Shown here piece after piece: positions 46,104 to 54,820 of a DNA stretch of 64,000 nt. Numbering within the stretch: position 1 is the first letter of the stretch; every line of letters starts with the position of its first letter. The notes beneath the pieces are model-generated. The model searched no databases, was not told the DNA's origin, and worked only from the letters and a program-made list of their open reading frames with translations. Source of the DNA: Syntrophomonas sp. (lineage in GTDB: Bacteria; Bacillota; Syntrophomonadia; Syntrophomonadales; Syntrophomonadaceae); assembly GCA_016841875.1 (NCBI GenBank), contig JAENYG010000008.1, forward strand, positions 69,950 to 133,949, read 5' to 3'. A program made the position numbers and the translations under genes.

Positions 46104-47087
46104 TCAATTGACTGCAATGCCATCCAGGATATTAATTCGGTGCTTGGTCTCATTAATCTGATCCCTTAATTTCATTAAATCATCGTATTCAGGGTCTCCC
46201 GGCTCGAGGAACTGCCAGCCCAAAGGCTGCTGATCGTATTGAAACTGCTGCACCAGTCTCAGTCGTATCCTCTCAGACCGAATCTTCTGGTATAGAGAAT
46301 CCCTTTCCTCCATGCTGGTATCTTCTGCCCTGGATTTAGCCACCACGTCACGCCAGTACTGTTCGTCCCAGGTGGCAGTTGTTTCGTCCTTGCTGGGAAC
46401 CTCACGAACTATGCTGCCTGTACCGCCACAATGCTGGGTCTGGTCCCCGAAGCGGGCCGCAGGTTTTCCGTTTATTAAAACCTCGCTGTCCCCTTCTACA
46501 ATCGTAAAGGTATTGGGTCCGCAGCAGAGCATTTCGACATGAGTTCCGGTATCCCCCTGACGGGCAGCCGGCTGCCCATTGACAAATACATTGGGACTGC
46601 CCGTAGCGATTGGTCCAGCTACTGCATGGGGGCAGGCCGGACAGCCATGGGAATCAGACGGGCAAAAAGCTTTGGCACCCACATAAGCATAATTTTCAGG
46701 GGAGACCGCATTTACTCGAAAAGTATTGCTGAAAGACTCGTCTCCATTTTCATAAGTCAGAGTTATGTAGTTTTCTCCTTCACCTTTAAAAGTTGGACGG
46801 CTCTGCTCACCTTGTTCAGGATCAAAGTTTCCGCTGCCGCTCCATTTCACTTGGTCCGAGACATCTTTTTCATCCTCTGTTCCTGGATTGATTATACACT
46901 TGGCCCCAAACACCCATCCACTGGTGAATACCTTAGGACTTTGTCCTGCTGGGTGGGTAAGCTGGAGAATACACTTCGATTCATTATCAGGTAATAATCC
47001 CTGGCAATTACACCCCGGAACAACAGGTAGGATCAACAGCAGCACCACTAGCATTAACCAGGATATTCTATGTTTACTCTTATTCAT
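46104..47087 (-). CDS. Secreted lipoprotein with PAAR-type domain
   Basis: A 327-aa lipoprotein: hydrophobic signal with lipobox VVPGC at residue 26. Residues about 35-130 are an Ig-like or Big-type beta domain (VKWSGSGNFDP, GENYITLTYENGDES). Residues 135-230 are a PAAR-like domain: PHAVAGPIATGSPNVFVNGQ, PAARQGDTGTH, then VLINGKPAARFGDQTQHCGG, with Cys and His residues for a metal. A charged helical tail follows. PAAR proteins usually cap type VI or contractile-injection spikes, but no such genes are seen here. GGGAGG lies upstream of the ATG. It is co-transcribed with the exported protein gene 36 bp upstream. Confidence 0.82.
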   Translation of the reverse strand: MNKSKHRISWLMLVVLLLILPVVPGCNCQGLLPDNESKCILQLTHPAGQSPKVFTSGWVFGAKCIINPGTEDEKDVSDQVKWSGSGNFDPEQGEQSRPTFKGEGENYITLTYENGDESFSNTFRVNAVSPENYAYVGAKAFCPSDSHGCPACPHAVAGPIATGSPNVFVNGQPAARQGDTGTHVEMLCCGPNTFTIVEGDSEVLINGKPAARFGDQTQHCGGTGSIVREVPSKDETTATWDEQYWRDVVAKSRAEDTSMEERDSLYQKIRSERIRLRLVQQFQYDQQPLGWQFLEPGDPEYDDLMKLRDQINETKHRINILDGIAVN

Positions 47088-47123
47088 AACAATAACCTCC
47101 CCATAATCATTAAAAGCACAGTA

Positions 47124-47837
47124 TTACCAGTGTGGACAATAGGAAGGCAGAGAACCATCAAAAGCCGCCTGGCCATTTTCCACCCTCAATGAATCGACCG
47201 AAACCTGGGGCATCTTAGTTATACTATTGGAGACGAAGTTATTTATGTCCCCCTGATGTTGATTGACCAGGCTGGATGGAACCGGGAATCTTCCTACCTC
47301 CGCCTTTTCAATGGAAAGGTTGACCTGGTTATTGGTGATATCTCCCCTACCTTTTAGATAAACGGGTACATTACCCTTGATATGCAAAGTATCCAGAGCT
47401 TTCCGTACATCGCTGCTGGAGTATCCAGCCATGGCTGCCATATCGTTTATCAGGCTGGTCATAAGCACCCCCGAAGCTTCTGCACTCCCATCAGGATTGA
47501 TCTTCACCTGGGCATCCATGATTGGCCAGCCCTGCCAATCACCTGTTTTCAGCATGGCTGTAATCTCCTGTGAAGTGAAGGAAACACTGACCGGAACACT
47601 CCCGGGTTGCGCTGCTGAACCGGAACTACCTTCCTGGTAAGATGAAAGCATTGTGAATTGAACTCCATTCATTTTTTCTTTTGCCGCGGTCAAATCCTCT
47701 GGTCGCGGATTAACCCCCAGATCACGGGGTTGATCAGTTCCCAGAACTGACGAAATGGCCGGGACAAAACCAAGGTATCCCAAAGCACCGACCAGCACCA
47801 GCACCAGAACCAATAATATAATTAATAATTTTTTCAC
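47124..47837 (-). CDS. Exported protein of unknown function, partner of PAAR lipoprotein
   Basis: A 237-aa protein with an N-terminal membrane anchor or signal (KKLLIILLVLVLVLVGALG) and a soluble remainder. The remainder contains TSQEITAMLKTGDWQGWPI, VKINPDGSAEASGVL and SIEKAEVGRFPVPSSLV. This pattern resembles lipid-binding DUF2993/LmeA or YceB-like beta sandwiches, but I cannot name the family. The start is GTG with GGGAGGAA upstream. It is the first gene of a two-gene operon. Confidence 0.7.
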   Translation of the reverse strand: MKKLLIILLVLVLVLVGALGYLGFVPAISSVLGTDQPRDLGVNPRPEDLTAAKEKMNGVQFTMLSSYQEGSSGSAAQPGSVPVSVSFTSQEITAMLKTGDWQGWPIMDAQVKINPDGSAEASGVLMTSLINDMAAMAGYSSSDVRKALDTLHIKGNVPVYLKGRGDITNNQVNLSIEKAEVGRFPVPSSLVNQHQGDINNFVSNSITKMPQVSVDSLRVENGQAAFDGSLPSYCPHW

Positions 47838-48018
47838 CAGCGTTCCTCCCTCATTCGTTAAAATTTCTTTGATAAGGATATTGCTTCCACCATCTTATAA
47901 TCAGTGTAAGCCAGGGACAAAAATTTGGTCAATCTACTTTCACATGAATTAACCTGATGAAAGACTACTCGGTTAAGTCAAAACAGTTGTTATGAATGCC
48001 AGGTCCCATAACATATTA

Positions 48019-48060
48019 CAGGGCTGCAATCATTTTATGACTGCAGCCCTGCGCAAAATA
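48019..48060 (-). terminator. Terminator of the SLH protein gene
   Basis: CAGGGCTGCA (48019-48028) pairs with TGCAGCCCTG (48042-48051). It lies about 20 bp after the SLH gene stop; there is little T run after it. Confidence 0.65.
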
Positions 48061-48068
48061 CTTAAATA

Positions 48069-48842
48069 TTATTCAAGTACATCTAATACTCTGGTCAGCA
48101 TGACCGCCGCTTCTGCTCGAGTAACTAATCTAGTTGGACAAAAATTCTCATTATCCCCAGCAACTATGCCCAGGTTTTTCAATGCCTGAACATAACCCAG
48201 GTCTGCTGCGGGGATTCCGTTCTGATCCTGGAATACTATTGTTCCTTCCGGCACCGTAGCCTGCTCTATTCCCAGGCTCTTTGCCAGCATCACTGCAAAC
48301 TGCAGTCGATTCAACTGCTGTTCCCCATAATATTGGCATTGACTTGCTATCCTCAAGGCCGTTGTTTCCCGCATGGTCTCCCTGGCCCACAGTGGAACAA
48401 CATCCCAGTTGATGTCCCCTGCCGTTCCTGTCCCAGCCTCGTTTCCGACAATGCAATTCATAAGGCGACTCATCATGATCACTGCTTCTGTTCCTGTTAT
48501 ATTGCCGTTAGGATTAAAATTACCATCTGTATAGCCATTGACTAGGCCCCACGAATATGAAGTCCTCACCTGTTCCCGGGCCCAATGCTGTTGTATGTCA
48601 GGAAAACAAAACGAATCTTGATCCTGTGTCTGCAAACGATCCTGTAATTGTATTTTCGCTTCATCGTTAATATACAGCCTATCTCTAAGTTGAATTCTCG
48701 TCTGATCCTGATCCATCAGTGGTGTCTGTGTCTGATCCTGGGTCCTGGTTTGGTCTTGAATCATATCAGCTGCGCCAGCCCAAGCAGGTACACTAAATAA
48801 GATCATACCTACCAAAAGCAATGTAACAATTTTTTTCTTCAT
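48069..48842 (-). CDS. SLH-domain surface protein with Asp/Gln/Thr-rich region
   Basis: A 257-aa exported protein with signal peptide (about 1-24, ending SVPAWAGA). A low-complexity region of repeated D-Q-T-R/Q units follows (IQDQTRTQDQTQTPLMDQDQ), then SLH motifs: FPDIQQHWAREQVRTSY with GYTDGNFNPNGNITGTEAV, a weaker middle unit, and FQDQNGIPAADLGYVQAL with FCPTRLVTRAEAAVML. SLH domains bind secondary cell-wall polymers, so it should be wall-attached. GGAGGTGA precedes the ATG. A broken SLH gene lies just upstream. Confidence 0.85.
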   Translation of the reverse strand: MKKKIVTLLLVGMILFSVPAWAGAADMIQDQTRTQDQTQTPLMDQDQTRIQLRDRLYINDEAKIQLQDRLQTQDQDSFCFPDIQQHWAREQVRTSYSWGLVNGYTDGNFNPNGNITGTEAVIMMSRLMNCIVGNEAGTGTAGDINWDVVPLWARETMRETTALRIASQCQYYGEQQLNRLQFAVMLAKSLGIEQATVPEGTIVFQDQNGIPAADLGYVQALKNLGIVAGDNENFCPTRLVTRAEAAVMLTRVLDVLE

Positions 48843-49032
48843 TATGATTCACCTCCATTTTTTTGCCATCCTGGTATATTTTAATTTTAACATTCATAAA
48901 GAGTTCATACTATATCGATCCATCTTATTGCGGCAAAATCTTTCAGCTTTTGATTAAATCATAGCTGTCAAATAAATCACTGGTTTTATGATGACTTTTT
49001 CGATCACTAATCTATTATTAAATTTTCTGATA

Positions 49033-49068
49033 ATAAAGGTGCGTCTCAAGCCAATATTGAGACACACC
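49033..49068 (-). terminator. Hairpin terminator after the broken SLH gene
   Basis: GTCTCAA (49043-49049) pairs with TTGAGAC (49057-49063), with partly complementary flanks GTG and CAC. CTTTATTATC follows on the minus strand. It lies 20 bp after the end of the SLH pseudogene. Confidence 0.65.
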
Positions 49069-49087
49069 CAGGAGAATGGTTCTTTAT

Positions 49088-49525
49088 TTAATTGATGAAA
49101 TTCTGAATGAATCGCATGAAAATTGCTGCTGCTTCTCCACGGGCAAGAGCGGCCTGCGGCTCGAAACGCTTGTCACTAACCCCCTCAATAAGTCCGGCCT
49201 GCTGACAAACAGATACCGCATTGACCGCCCAGGCACTGATATCGGAGCTGTCACTAAAAGTTACAGTATCTATACTCGCTGCCAGCTCGATACCCCCGTA
49301 CTTTGCGTAGTTAACCAGTATGAGACACATCTACTCCCTGGTGATTTCATCATATTGCCCGAAAATATCATAACTATAACCGGACATGATACCGTTCTCC
49401 GCAGCCCAGGCGATATACCCGGCAGACCATCCATCGTTTACCACATCGTCAAAACCAGTGGCTGCGCTTTGATCAACCTCATCGCCCGCAAGTCTGCCAA
49501 GCTTTGCATTACAATTTAAAGCCAA
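49088..49525 (-). pseudogene. SLH-domain protein fragment with a TAG nonsense codon
   Basis: The frame reads FDDVVNDGWSAGYIAWAAENG and ends YDEITRE before TAG (49331-49333). It then continues in the same frame as MCLILVNYAKYGG, WAVNAVSVCQQAGLIEGVSD and ARGEAAAIFMRFIQNFIN to a proper stop. The usual SLH sequence is ITREQMxxxLxxYA, so a CAG-to-TAG change explains the break. The 5' end is also missing: upstream of 49525 there is no signal peptide or start with a ribosome site, only unrelated sequence. Confidence 0.88.
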
Positions 49526-49562
49526 GCTATAGCCTTATTTCCGCTCTATCAACACCACAGAC

Positions 49563-49604
49563 TCAACGTGTGATATGGCGGTGCTATGATACTGAACCGC
49601 GTAA
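49563..49604. repeat. Short relic shared with 60513-60554
   Basis: CGTGTGATATGGC and TGATACTGAACCGCGTAAA match CGTGCAATATGGC and TGATACTGAACCAAGTAAA near 60516 at the same spacing. This suggests that both are remains of one mobile element, inserted at the 5' end of the broken SLH gene here. Confidence 0.5.
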
Positions 49605-49622
49605 AACATGAACAACTTTTAT

Positions 49623-52600
49623 TTATTTCTGCCCGTACTGGCTAAGAAGGATCACTTCGATCTCTTCTGCAGGCAAGGGTCTATAGTAAAGAAATCCCTG
49701 CACCTCATCACACACTTGGTACGTCAAGAAATCCAACTGCCTTTCTGTTTCGACCCCTTCAGCAATCACTTTATGCTTCAAGTTTCTAGCTAGTTGGATG
49801 ATTGCCATCGCGATGGCTTCATCCTTGGGGTTTACTGAAATGCCCCGTACAAACTGCATGTCTATTTTGATTCGATCAATGGGCAGCAATTTTAAACGCG
49901 CCAGAGATGAATACTCGGTGCCAAAATCATCGATAGCAATAGTCACTCCCAGGTCCTTCAGGGTATTTAATACTCGGACAATATAGTCTGACTCCTTAAC
50001 AGCAATACTTTCAGTAATCTCCAATTCAAGGCATTCCGGTCTTAAACCTGTTTCGGCAAGTACTGTGCTCACAATATTGACCAGGTTAGGATTTCGAAAC
50101 TGTTCCACAGACATGTTCACCGCCATGCGAAGTGGTGGGATCCCCAGTTCCTGCCACGCCATACTCTTATGGCAGGCAGTCCTGAGCACCCATTCACCGA
50201 TAGGATTGATCAGGCCTGTTTTCTCCGCCAGAGGAATAAAGGTTCCCGGCATGATCATCCCCATTTCCGGGCTCTGCCATCGAATCAGGGCTTCAAGTCC
50301 AATAATTTTTTTTGTTGCCAACTCAACCTGAGGCTGATAGTACAACACCAATTCATTTCTTTCCTGGGCCCTGTACAGGCTGTTGGTCAGTTTCATCTTT
50401 TCCAGGGCTTCAACTTTCATGATTGGTGAACAAAGTGTGTATTTATTTTTTCCTTGAATCTTGGACGAATACATGGCCAGATCAGCATTTTTCAACAGCT
50501 CTTCCCCTTCTTCACCATCTGTCGGAAATATGGCAACACCAGCACTGGCAGCGATAAAAAACTCCTGCCCCCTCATAATCAATGGCTTTTCGAAGGACTT
50601 CATGATTTTCTCAGCGATCCTGGCGATGTCGTCTGCTCGATCCATATTGGTAAGCATGATCACAAATTCATCGCCTCCAAATCTAGATACGATATCATGC
50701 TTACGCACACACTCATTGAGCCTGGATGCCACCTGTTTAAGCAGTTCATCACCCGCTTCATGTCCCATGGTGTCATTGATGGTTTTGAAATAATCCAGGT
50801 CTATAAATATTATACCTATAGGTTTCACTGTCCGCCTGGCTAAATGGATCTCTCTTTTTAATTGATCAACAAACAGTTTGCGGTTTGCTAATCCAGTCAA
50901 AGAATCATAAAATGCCATATGTTTAATTTCTTTTTCTGCGTCCAATTTCGCCAAAGCGTCCGCCATTATATTTGCCAGGACCCTTACAGACTCTCGATGA
51001 TCTTCCCGCCACGGTTTTGCGTTTTTCACTGCTTCAAATCCCAAGAAGCCCAGTACTTTGCCCCTGCTTTTCAATGGAATACAAAGCATAGATTGTATAT
51101 GCTGTTTTTTTAGCTGCTCCTTTACTTCTCCGGCTTCCGACGGCAGCATATCCACGTTCGGTATGTAGAACTCCTCGCCGTTCAAGACACAATTCATCCC
51201 CCCCGGAAGATCTTCAAAAGACACCTCCCCTACCATGCCAATGGCTGGTTCAATACCACTATCACACCATTCCTGGAGGCAGATAATTGTCTTGGGACCT
51301 GGAGAAACGGCAAAGAGAAGGGCGCGATCCACTTGGTAATGCTTGCCGCTCAGCTTCAGCGTATCTCTGACTATTTCATCAAAGTTGGATTCGCTTAAGG
51401 TGACAAGATTCGCAGATATTTGGTAGAGCATCTTCTGAGTATTCGTTTTATCTTCATTTTCCTTAAGGCGAGTGATATATACGTGGTTTACATAAAAAGA
51501 TATAGCTATGAGTACTAAAAGTACAAAGATTCTATTCAGATGGTCTGATCCCTGTACCTGTACCATGGCTGTCGGCACTTTGATCCAGACCCACACTTGG
51601 ATGAGAAGGGTAGCGGCGCTCAATATAACCAGTGTACGGCGGTTGTTGAAAAGAACTGACAACATCAAAAAGACTGCGGGAACCGCCCACACGCTAAGAC
51701 ATGCATATTCAAGAAATCTGAGATAGATTAAAGGGATTGACAGGGATATCAGCAACGCCACCAGATAATCTTGATAATCCTCCTTTATTGGCATCTTATC
51801 AACAAATCCGATAATAAGGCTGCAGCACAGGAATATGCCTGCATTTAACAGGACAGATATTAATGAATCATGATAAACAAAGTGAGCAGAAATAGTATAA
51901 AACATAGCTCCAAGCACATATGATATTGACAAATACGTAAAAAGCCTTGCTCGGCTGTGTCTGCTTAAGATATTGCCTTCAACAGAGGTCTGGGATTTTA
52001 CAGCAGATTTCAATATATCGTGATATTGAAGGGAATAAATAATTACCACGAATGGAATCAAAATAATCATTGGGGCAATTTGGGGATAGGCGACTGATAG
52101 ATATGAATTGATTATTCTATCCGTGATCGTTCCCACTACCAGAGCAATTATTACGGAATACACCAATAACCTTGCTACACTTTTTTCCTTCTGATCTGTC
52201 GTCCTTTCACTCCAATTCACAAGCAACCCCAGGCCGACAAGTGTGAAACCCATATAATATATATTAAAATACCAATCCCAAATATTATTTGTTGGGATAA
52301 TACTCCATCCCAGTTGGGTACTGGTCATGTTATACATACCCACCACCAGATCACTATAGAGGGAATAAATCAAAACATTTACCAGTGCCGGTAAATATAG
52401 TACGAGGTAGATCCACCATTTTTGCAGCAGTTTGTATCTCGTGGTTAAGACCAAAATGAAATGTAATACAAAGCTACACAATGTTCCCCAACCAAGGGCG
52501 GACACCCGTTCCCAACACAAAGCCTGCCCATAATCGCTTGCTGAAATAGAAATTGAAGCGCCAAACGACCATATACACAATGACAGGCATATGAAGAAAA

Positions 52601-52715
52601 ACAATCTATTTTTCATGGATTCTCTGTTAAGAGAAAGAATCAAGATTCCACTTAATAAATAGATAGCAAAACACGTCAAATATATCACAGATATTAATAT
52701 AGGGATAGTGAGCAT
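49623..52715 (-). CDS. Membrane-bound GGDEF-EAL protein with GAF domain
   Basis: A 1030-aa c-di-GMP enzyme. An N-terminal seven-helix block (like PF16927, 7TM of histidine kinases) runs to about residue 225, and a second block of about six helices to 415. A GAF domain covers about 440-590. The GGDEF domain has an intact RFGGDEFVIML and the I-site R-K-H-D five residues before it. The EAL domain has IIGLEALIRW, NMSVEQF, LELEITES, AIDDFGTEYSS, DRIKIDMQFV and VIAEGVET. Both activities are therefore possible, with feedback inhibition of synthesis. GGGAGG lies seven bases before the ATG at 52715. It is a single gene. Confidence 0.93.
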   Translation of the reverse strand: MLTIPILISVIYLTCFAIYLLSGILILSLNRESMKNRLFFFICLSLCIWSFGASISISASDYGQALCWERVSALGWGTLCSFVLHFILVLTTRYKLLQKWWIYLVLYLPALVNVLIYSLYSDLVVGMYNMTSTQLGWSIIPTNNIWDWYFNIYYMGFTLVGLGLLVNWSERTTDQKEKSVARLLVYSVIIALVVGTITDRIINSYLSVAYPQIAPMIILIPFVVIIYSLQYHDILKSAVKSQTSVEGNILSRHSRARLFTYLSISYVLGAMFYTISAHFVYHDSLISVLLNAGIFLCCSLIIGFVDKMPIKEDYQDYLVALLISLSIPLIYLRFLEYACLSVWAVPAVFLMLSVLFNNRRTLVILSAATLLIQVWVWIKVPTAMVQVQGSDHLNRIFVLLVLIAISFYVNHVYITRLKENEDKTNTQKMLYQISANLVTLSESNFDEIVRDTLKLSGKHYQVDRALLFAVSPGPKTIICLQEWCDSGIEPAIGMVGEVSFEDLPGGMNCVLNGEEFYIPNVDMLPSEAGEVKEQLKKQHIQSMLCIPLKSRGKVLGFLGFEAVKNAKPWREDHRESVRVLANIMADALAKLDAEKEIKHMAFYDSLTGLANRKLFVDQLKREIHLARRTVKPIGIIFIDLDYFKTINDTMGHEAGDELLKQVASRLNECVRKHDIVSRFGGDEFVIMLTNMDRADDIARIAEKIMKSFEKPLIMRGQEFFIAASAGVAIFPTDGEEGEELLKNADLAMYSSKIQGKNKYTLCSPIMKVEALEKMKLTNSLYRAQERNELVLYYQPQVELATKKIIGLEALIRWQSPEMGMIMPGTFIPLAEKTGLINPIGEWVLRTACHKSMAWQELGIPPLRMAVNMSVEQFRNPNLVNIVSTVLAETGLRPECLELEITESIAVKESDYIVRVLNTLKDLGVTIAIDDFGTEYSSLARLKLLPIDRIKIDMQFVRGISVNPKDEAIAMAIIQLARNLKHKVIAEGVETERQLDFLTYQVCDEVQGFLYYRPLPAEEIEVILLSQYGQK

Positions 52716-52947
52716 ATCCATCCTCCCTGCACACACGAAGTACCCTGACAGCTAACAATTAAATGATTATATCGTTCATTTTCTATGGGAACATACATAA
52801 TATATCGTTAAAGTTGTTATTAAAAATTAGATATAAACTTGAATATAGGATTTTTGCCTCAGGGCAGCGCCCATATGTTGAAAGGAATCAATGATGACAA
52901 AAAGTCATTTCAGGAACTGCACCAAAAATTGTTGAATATAAGAATTA
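52716..52947. other. Intergenic leader, no recognised feature
   Basis: The region upstream of the GGDEF-EAL gene is AT-rich and holds its promoter. No c-di-GMP aptamer or other RNA motif is seen here. Confidence 0.4.
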
Positions 52948-53090
52948 GGCAGACTAATGTCGTCACACAGTCTGCCGTCCCTGTGAAACCCTTCTAGCAA
53001 AATTACATCATATCGTCCTACAAAGAGAGTCCCATCCCCTGCATAGGGTGCCCTGGAATCAAGACAGGAACCCCGTCCCCTTGACACTTT
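52948..53090. repeat. REP-like repeat region with hairpin
   Basis: GGCAGACT (52948-52955) pairs with AGTCTGCC (52969-52976). The overlapping unit GTCACACAGTCTGCCGTCCC recurs with few changes at 57709. About 60 bp on, CAGGAACCCCGTCCCCTTGA looks like the GGGGACGG-type short repeats linked to Y1-transposase (RAYT) elements. No transposase is present. A 60-codon frame read through it on the minus strand is not credible as a gene. Confidence 0.55.
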
Positions 53091-53163
53091 GTATCCTCTT
53101 GTCTAGAATAAACCAGAAGCAAATGATATGATTAAAGTATCTAAATATTGAAAGAAGATAATA

Positions 53164-54666
53164 ATGAAAAGTAGTTTTAAAAATCTAAGCATTTCGCCTC
53201 CGATATTAAAGGCCCTTGAAGAGATGGGCTTTGAGGCACCTACAGAGGTGCAGAGAATGGCAATTCCGCATATCTTAAATCAGGAAGATCTAATCGTCAT
53301 GTCTAAAACGGGCAGTGGCAAGACTGCTGTTTTTGGCGTTCCAATGCTGCAACTGACCGATTCCGAAACGGTTGAGCCCCAGGGTCTCATTCTCACACCT
53401 ACACGAGAGTTGGCAGTCCAGGTGGACAGTGATCTAAAACAGATGTCAAAGCATCTTCGGCACAATACAACGGCTGTATACGGACAGCACAATATGAATG
53501 TAGAAATACAAGCTCTTAATAAAGGGGTTTCCATTGTCACTGGAACACCAGGCCGGGTATATGATCACATTCGTCAAAGGAATCTAAAAACCAGAAATAT
53601 ACGCTTTTTAGTACTTGATGAAGCGGACAGGATGCTGGATATGGGTTTTCTCGATCAGGTGGAGAGAATTATTAGAACCCTTCCCAAAGACAGGGTGACT
53701 CTGCTTTTTTCAGCCACCATACCTGCTGAAATTCGCAAAATATGCCGGGAGTATATGAAACATCCGGTGACTGTAGAGATTGAATCGCAGACCATGACAG
53801 TGGATACTACCGAACAAGTATATTACCGTGTGAATAATAATGAAAAGAGCATACAGTTGAACCGTCTTCTCCTGGCTGAGCAACCAGATAGCTGTATGAT
53901 TTTCTGTAACACACGTAACACTGTCGATAAGGTCCATCGCTTTTTATTCCGAAAAGGGTATGCTTCTCAGGCGCTGCACGGAGATATCCCCCAGGTCAAA
54001 CGCATGAAGACCCTACAGCAATTCAAGCAAGGACAGTTTCACTTGCTGGTAGCCACAGATGTTGCTGCCCGTGGTATTCACATCGATGATTTGGCCCTGG
54101 TGATCAACTATGATGTCCCTATCGAAAAAGACAGCTATGTGCATAGGATCGGGCGTACCGGCAGAGCCGGGAACGGAGGCCGGGCCATTACTCTGGTTAC
54201 AGGGGAAGACATCATGAGCCTCTATGAGATAGAAGAACATATCGGAGCTATGATTCCTGAAGCGGAATTGCCCTCGGAGGATGTTATAGATGAGCGCAGA
54301 GCTTCAGTGGAGGAATGGATACAGGCCAATTCACAGCAGATCAATTTGTCTCAGGCAGCTTCTGGGTCTAATTTAAGAGAACCTCAAGCCAAGCGCACTC
54401 ACACCAAGCCTCAGCAGCACCATGAGAAACCAAGGGAGCAATCAATTAAAGCAAGGCCACATGATAAAACGGTCCAACGGGTCAATATGGTGCATCCTGC
54501 CGAACAGGTGAAGCTGGTCCAGATAATCATTAAACCCGCAACTCCCGTTGAAAACAAAACGGATGTAATCCAGGCCGATGCAAGCAAAGATATCGACCAA
54601 TTTCAAGCTTCTGCAACCAGGAAACCCTTCCTTCAGCGAGTACTACAGCGCATATTGGGTAAATAA
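53164..54666 (+). CDS. DEAD-box RNA helicase
   Basis: A 500-aa ATP-dependent RNA helicase of the CshA/DeaD type. The Q motif is FKNLSISPPILKALEEMGF, motif I SKTGSGKTAVFG, Ia PTRELAVQV, II VLDEADRML, III FSATI, IV IFCNTRN, V DVAARGIHIDDL and VI HRIGRTGRAG. The last 120 residues are low-complexity and basic (KRTHTKPQQHHEKPRE), probably for RNA binding, and end LQRILGK. It should act in ribosome assembly or mRNA decay, often cold-induced. GAAAGAAG precedes the ATG. It is transcribed alone and convergent with the MFS gene. Confidence 0.94.
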   Translation: MKSSFKNLSISPPILKALEEMGFEAPTEVQRMAIPHILNQEDLIVMSKTGSGKTAVFGVPMLQLTDSETVEPQGLILTPTRELAVQVDSDLKQMSKHLRHNTTAVYGQHNMNVEIQALNKGVSIVTGTPGRVYDHIRQRNLKTRNIRFLVLDEADRMLDMGFLDQVERIIRTLPKDRVTLLFSATIPAEIRKICREYMKHPVTVEIESQTMTVDTTEQVYYRVNNNEKSIQLNRLLLAEQPDSCMIFCNTRNTVDKVHRFLFRKGYASQALHGDIPQVKRMKTLQQFKQGQFHLLVATDVAARGIHIDDLALVINYDVPIEKDSYVHRIGRTGRAGNGGRAITLVTGEDIMSLYEIEEHIGAMIPEAELPSEDVIDERRASVEEWIQANSQQINLSQAASGSNLREPQAKRTHTKPQQHHEKPREQSIKARPHDKTVQRVNMVHPAEQVKLVQIIIKPATPVENKTDVIQADASKDIDQFQASATRKPFLQRVLQRILGK

Positions 54667-54755
54667 TGGTAGCGAATTCCCCCGTATAAATTTACAGATA
54701 CTGCCCTCCCTACTGACGCATTTAAGGCAGGATACACAGAGTGCCTTGCTCCAGG

Positions 54756-54815
54756 CATGATCTTGATCGTCAGCTGATCTTGTATCGGTGCCATGGAGGC
54801 AGCAGTATAAAAAGT
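54756..54815 (+). pseudogene. Degenerate copy of the 3' end of the gene at 56395
   Basis: About 60 bp (starting CATGATCTTGATC) match 56658-56718, the end of the small membrane protein gene, at about 80 percent by eye. GGAGGCAGCAG and ATAAAAAG are shared. The reading frame is lost by an indel. It lies between the convergent helicase and MFS genes. Confidence 0.75.
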
Positions 54816-54820
54816 GCATA

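Noticed and set aside
52905-53087. 60-codon frame on the minus strand
   Set aside because: It coincides with the REP-like repeat and hairpin; no ribosome site.
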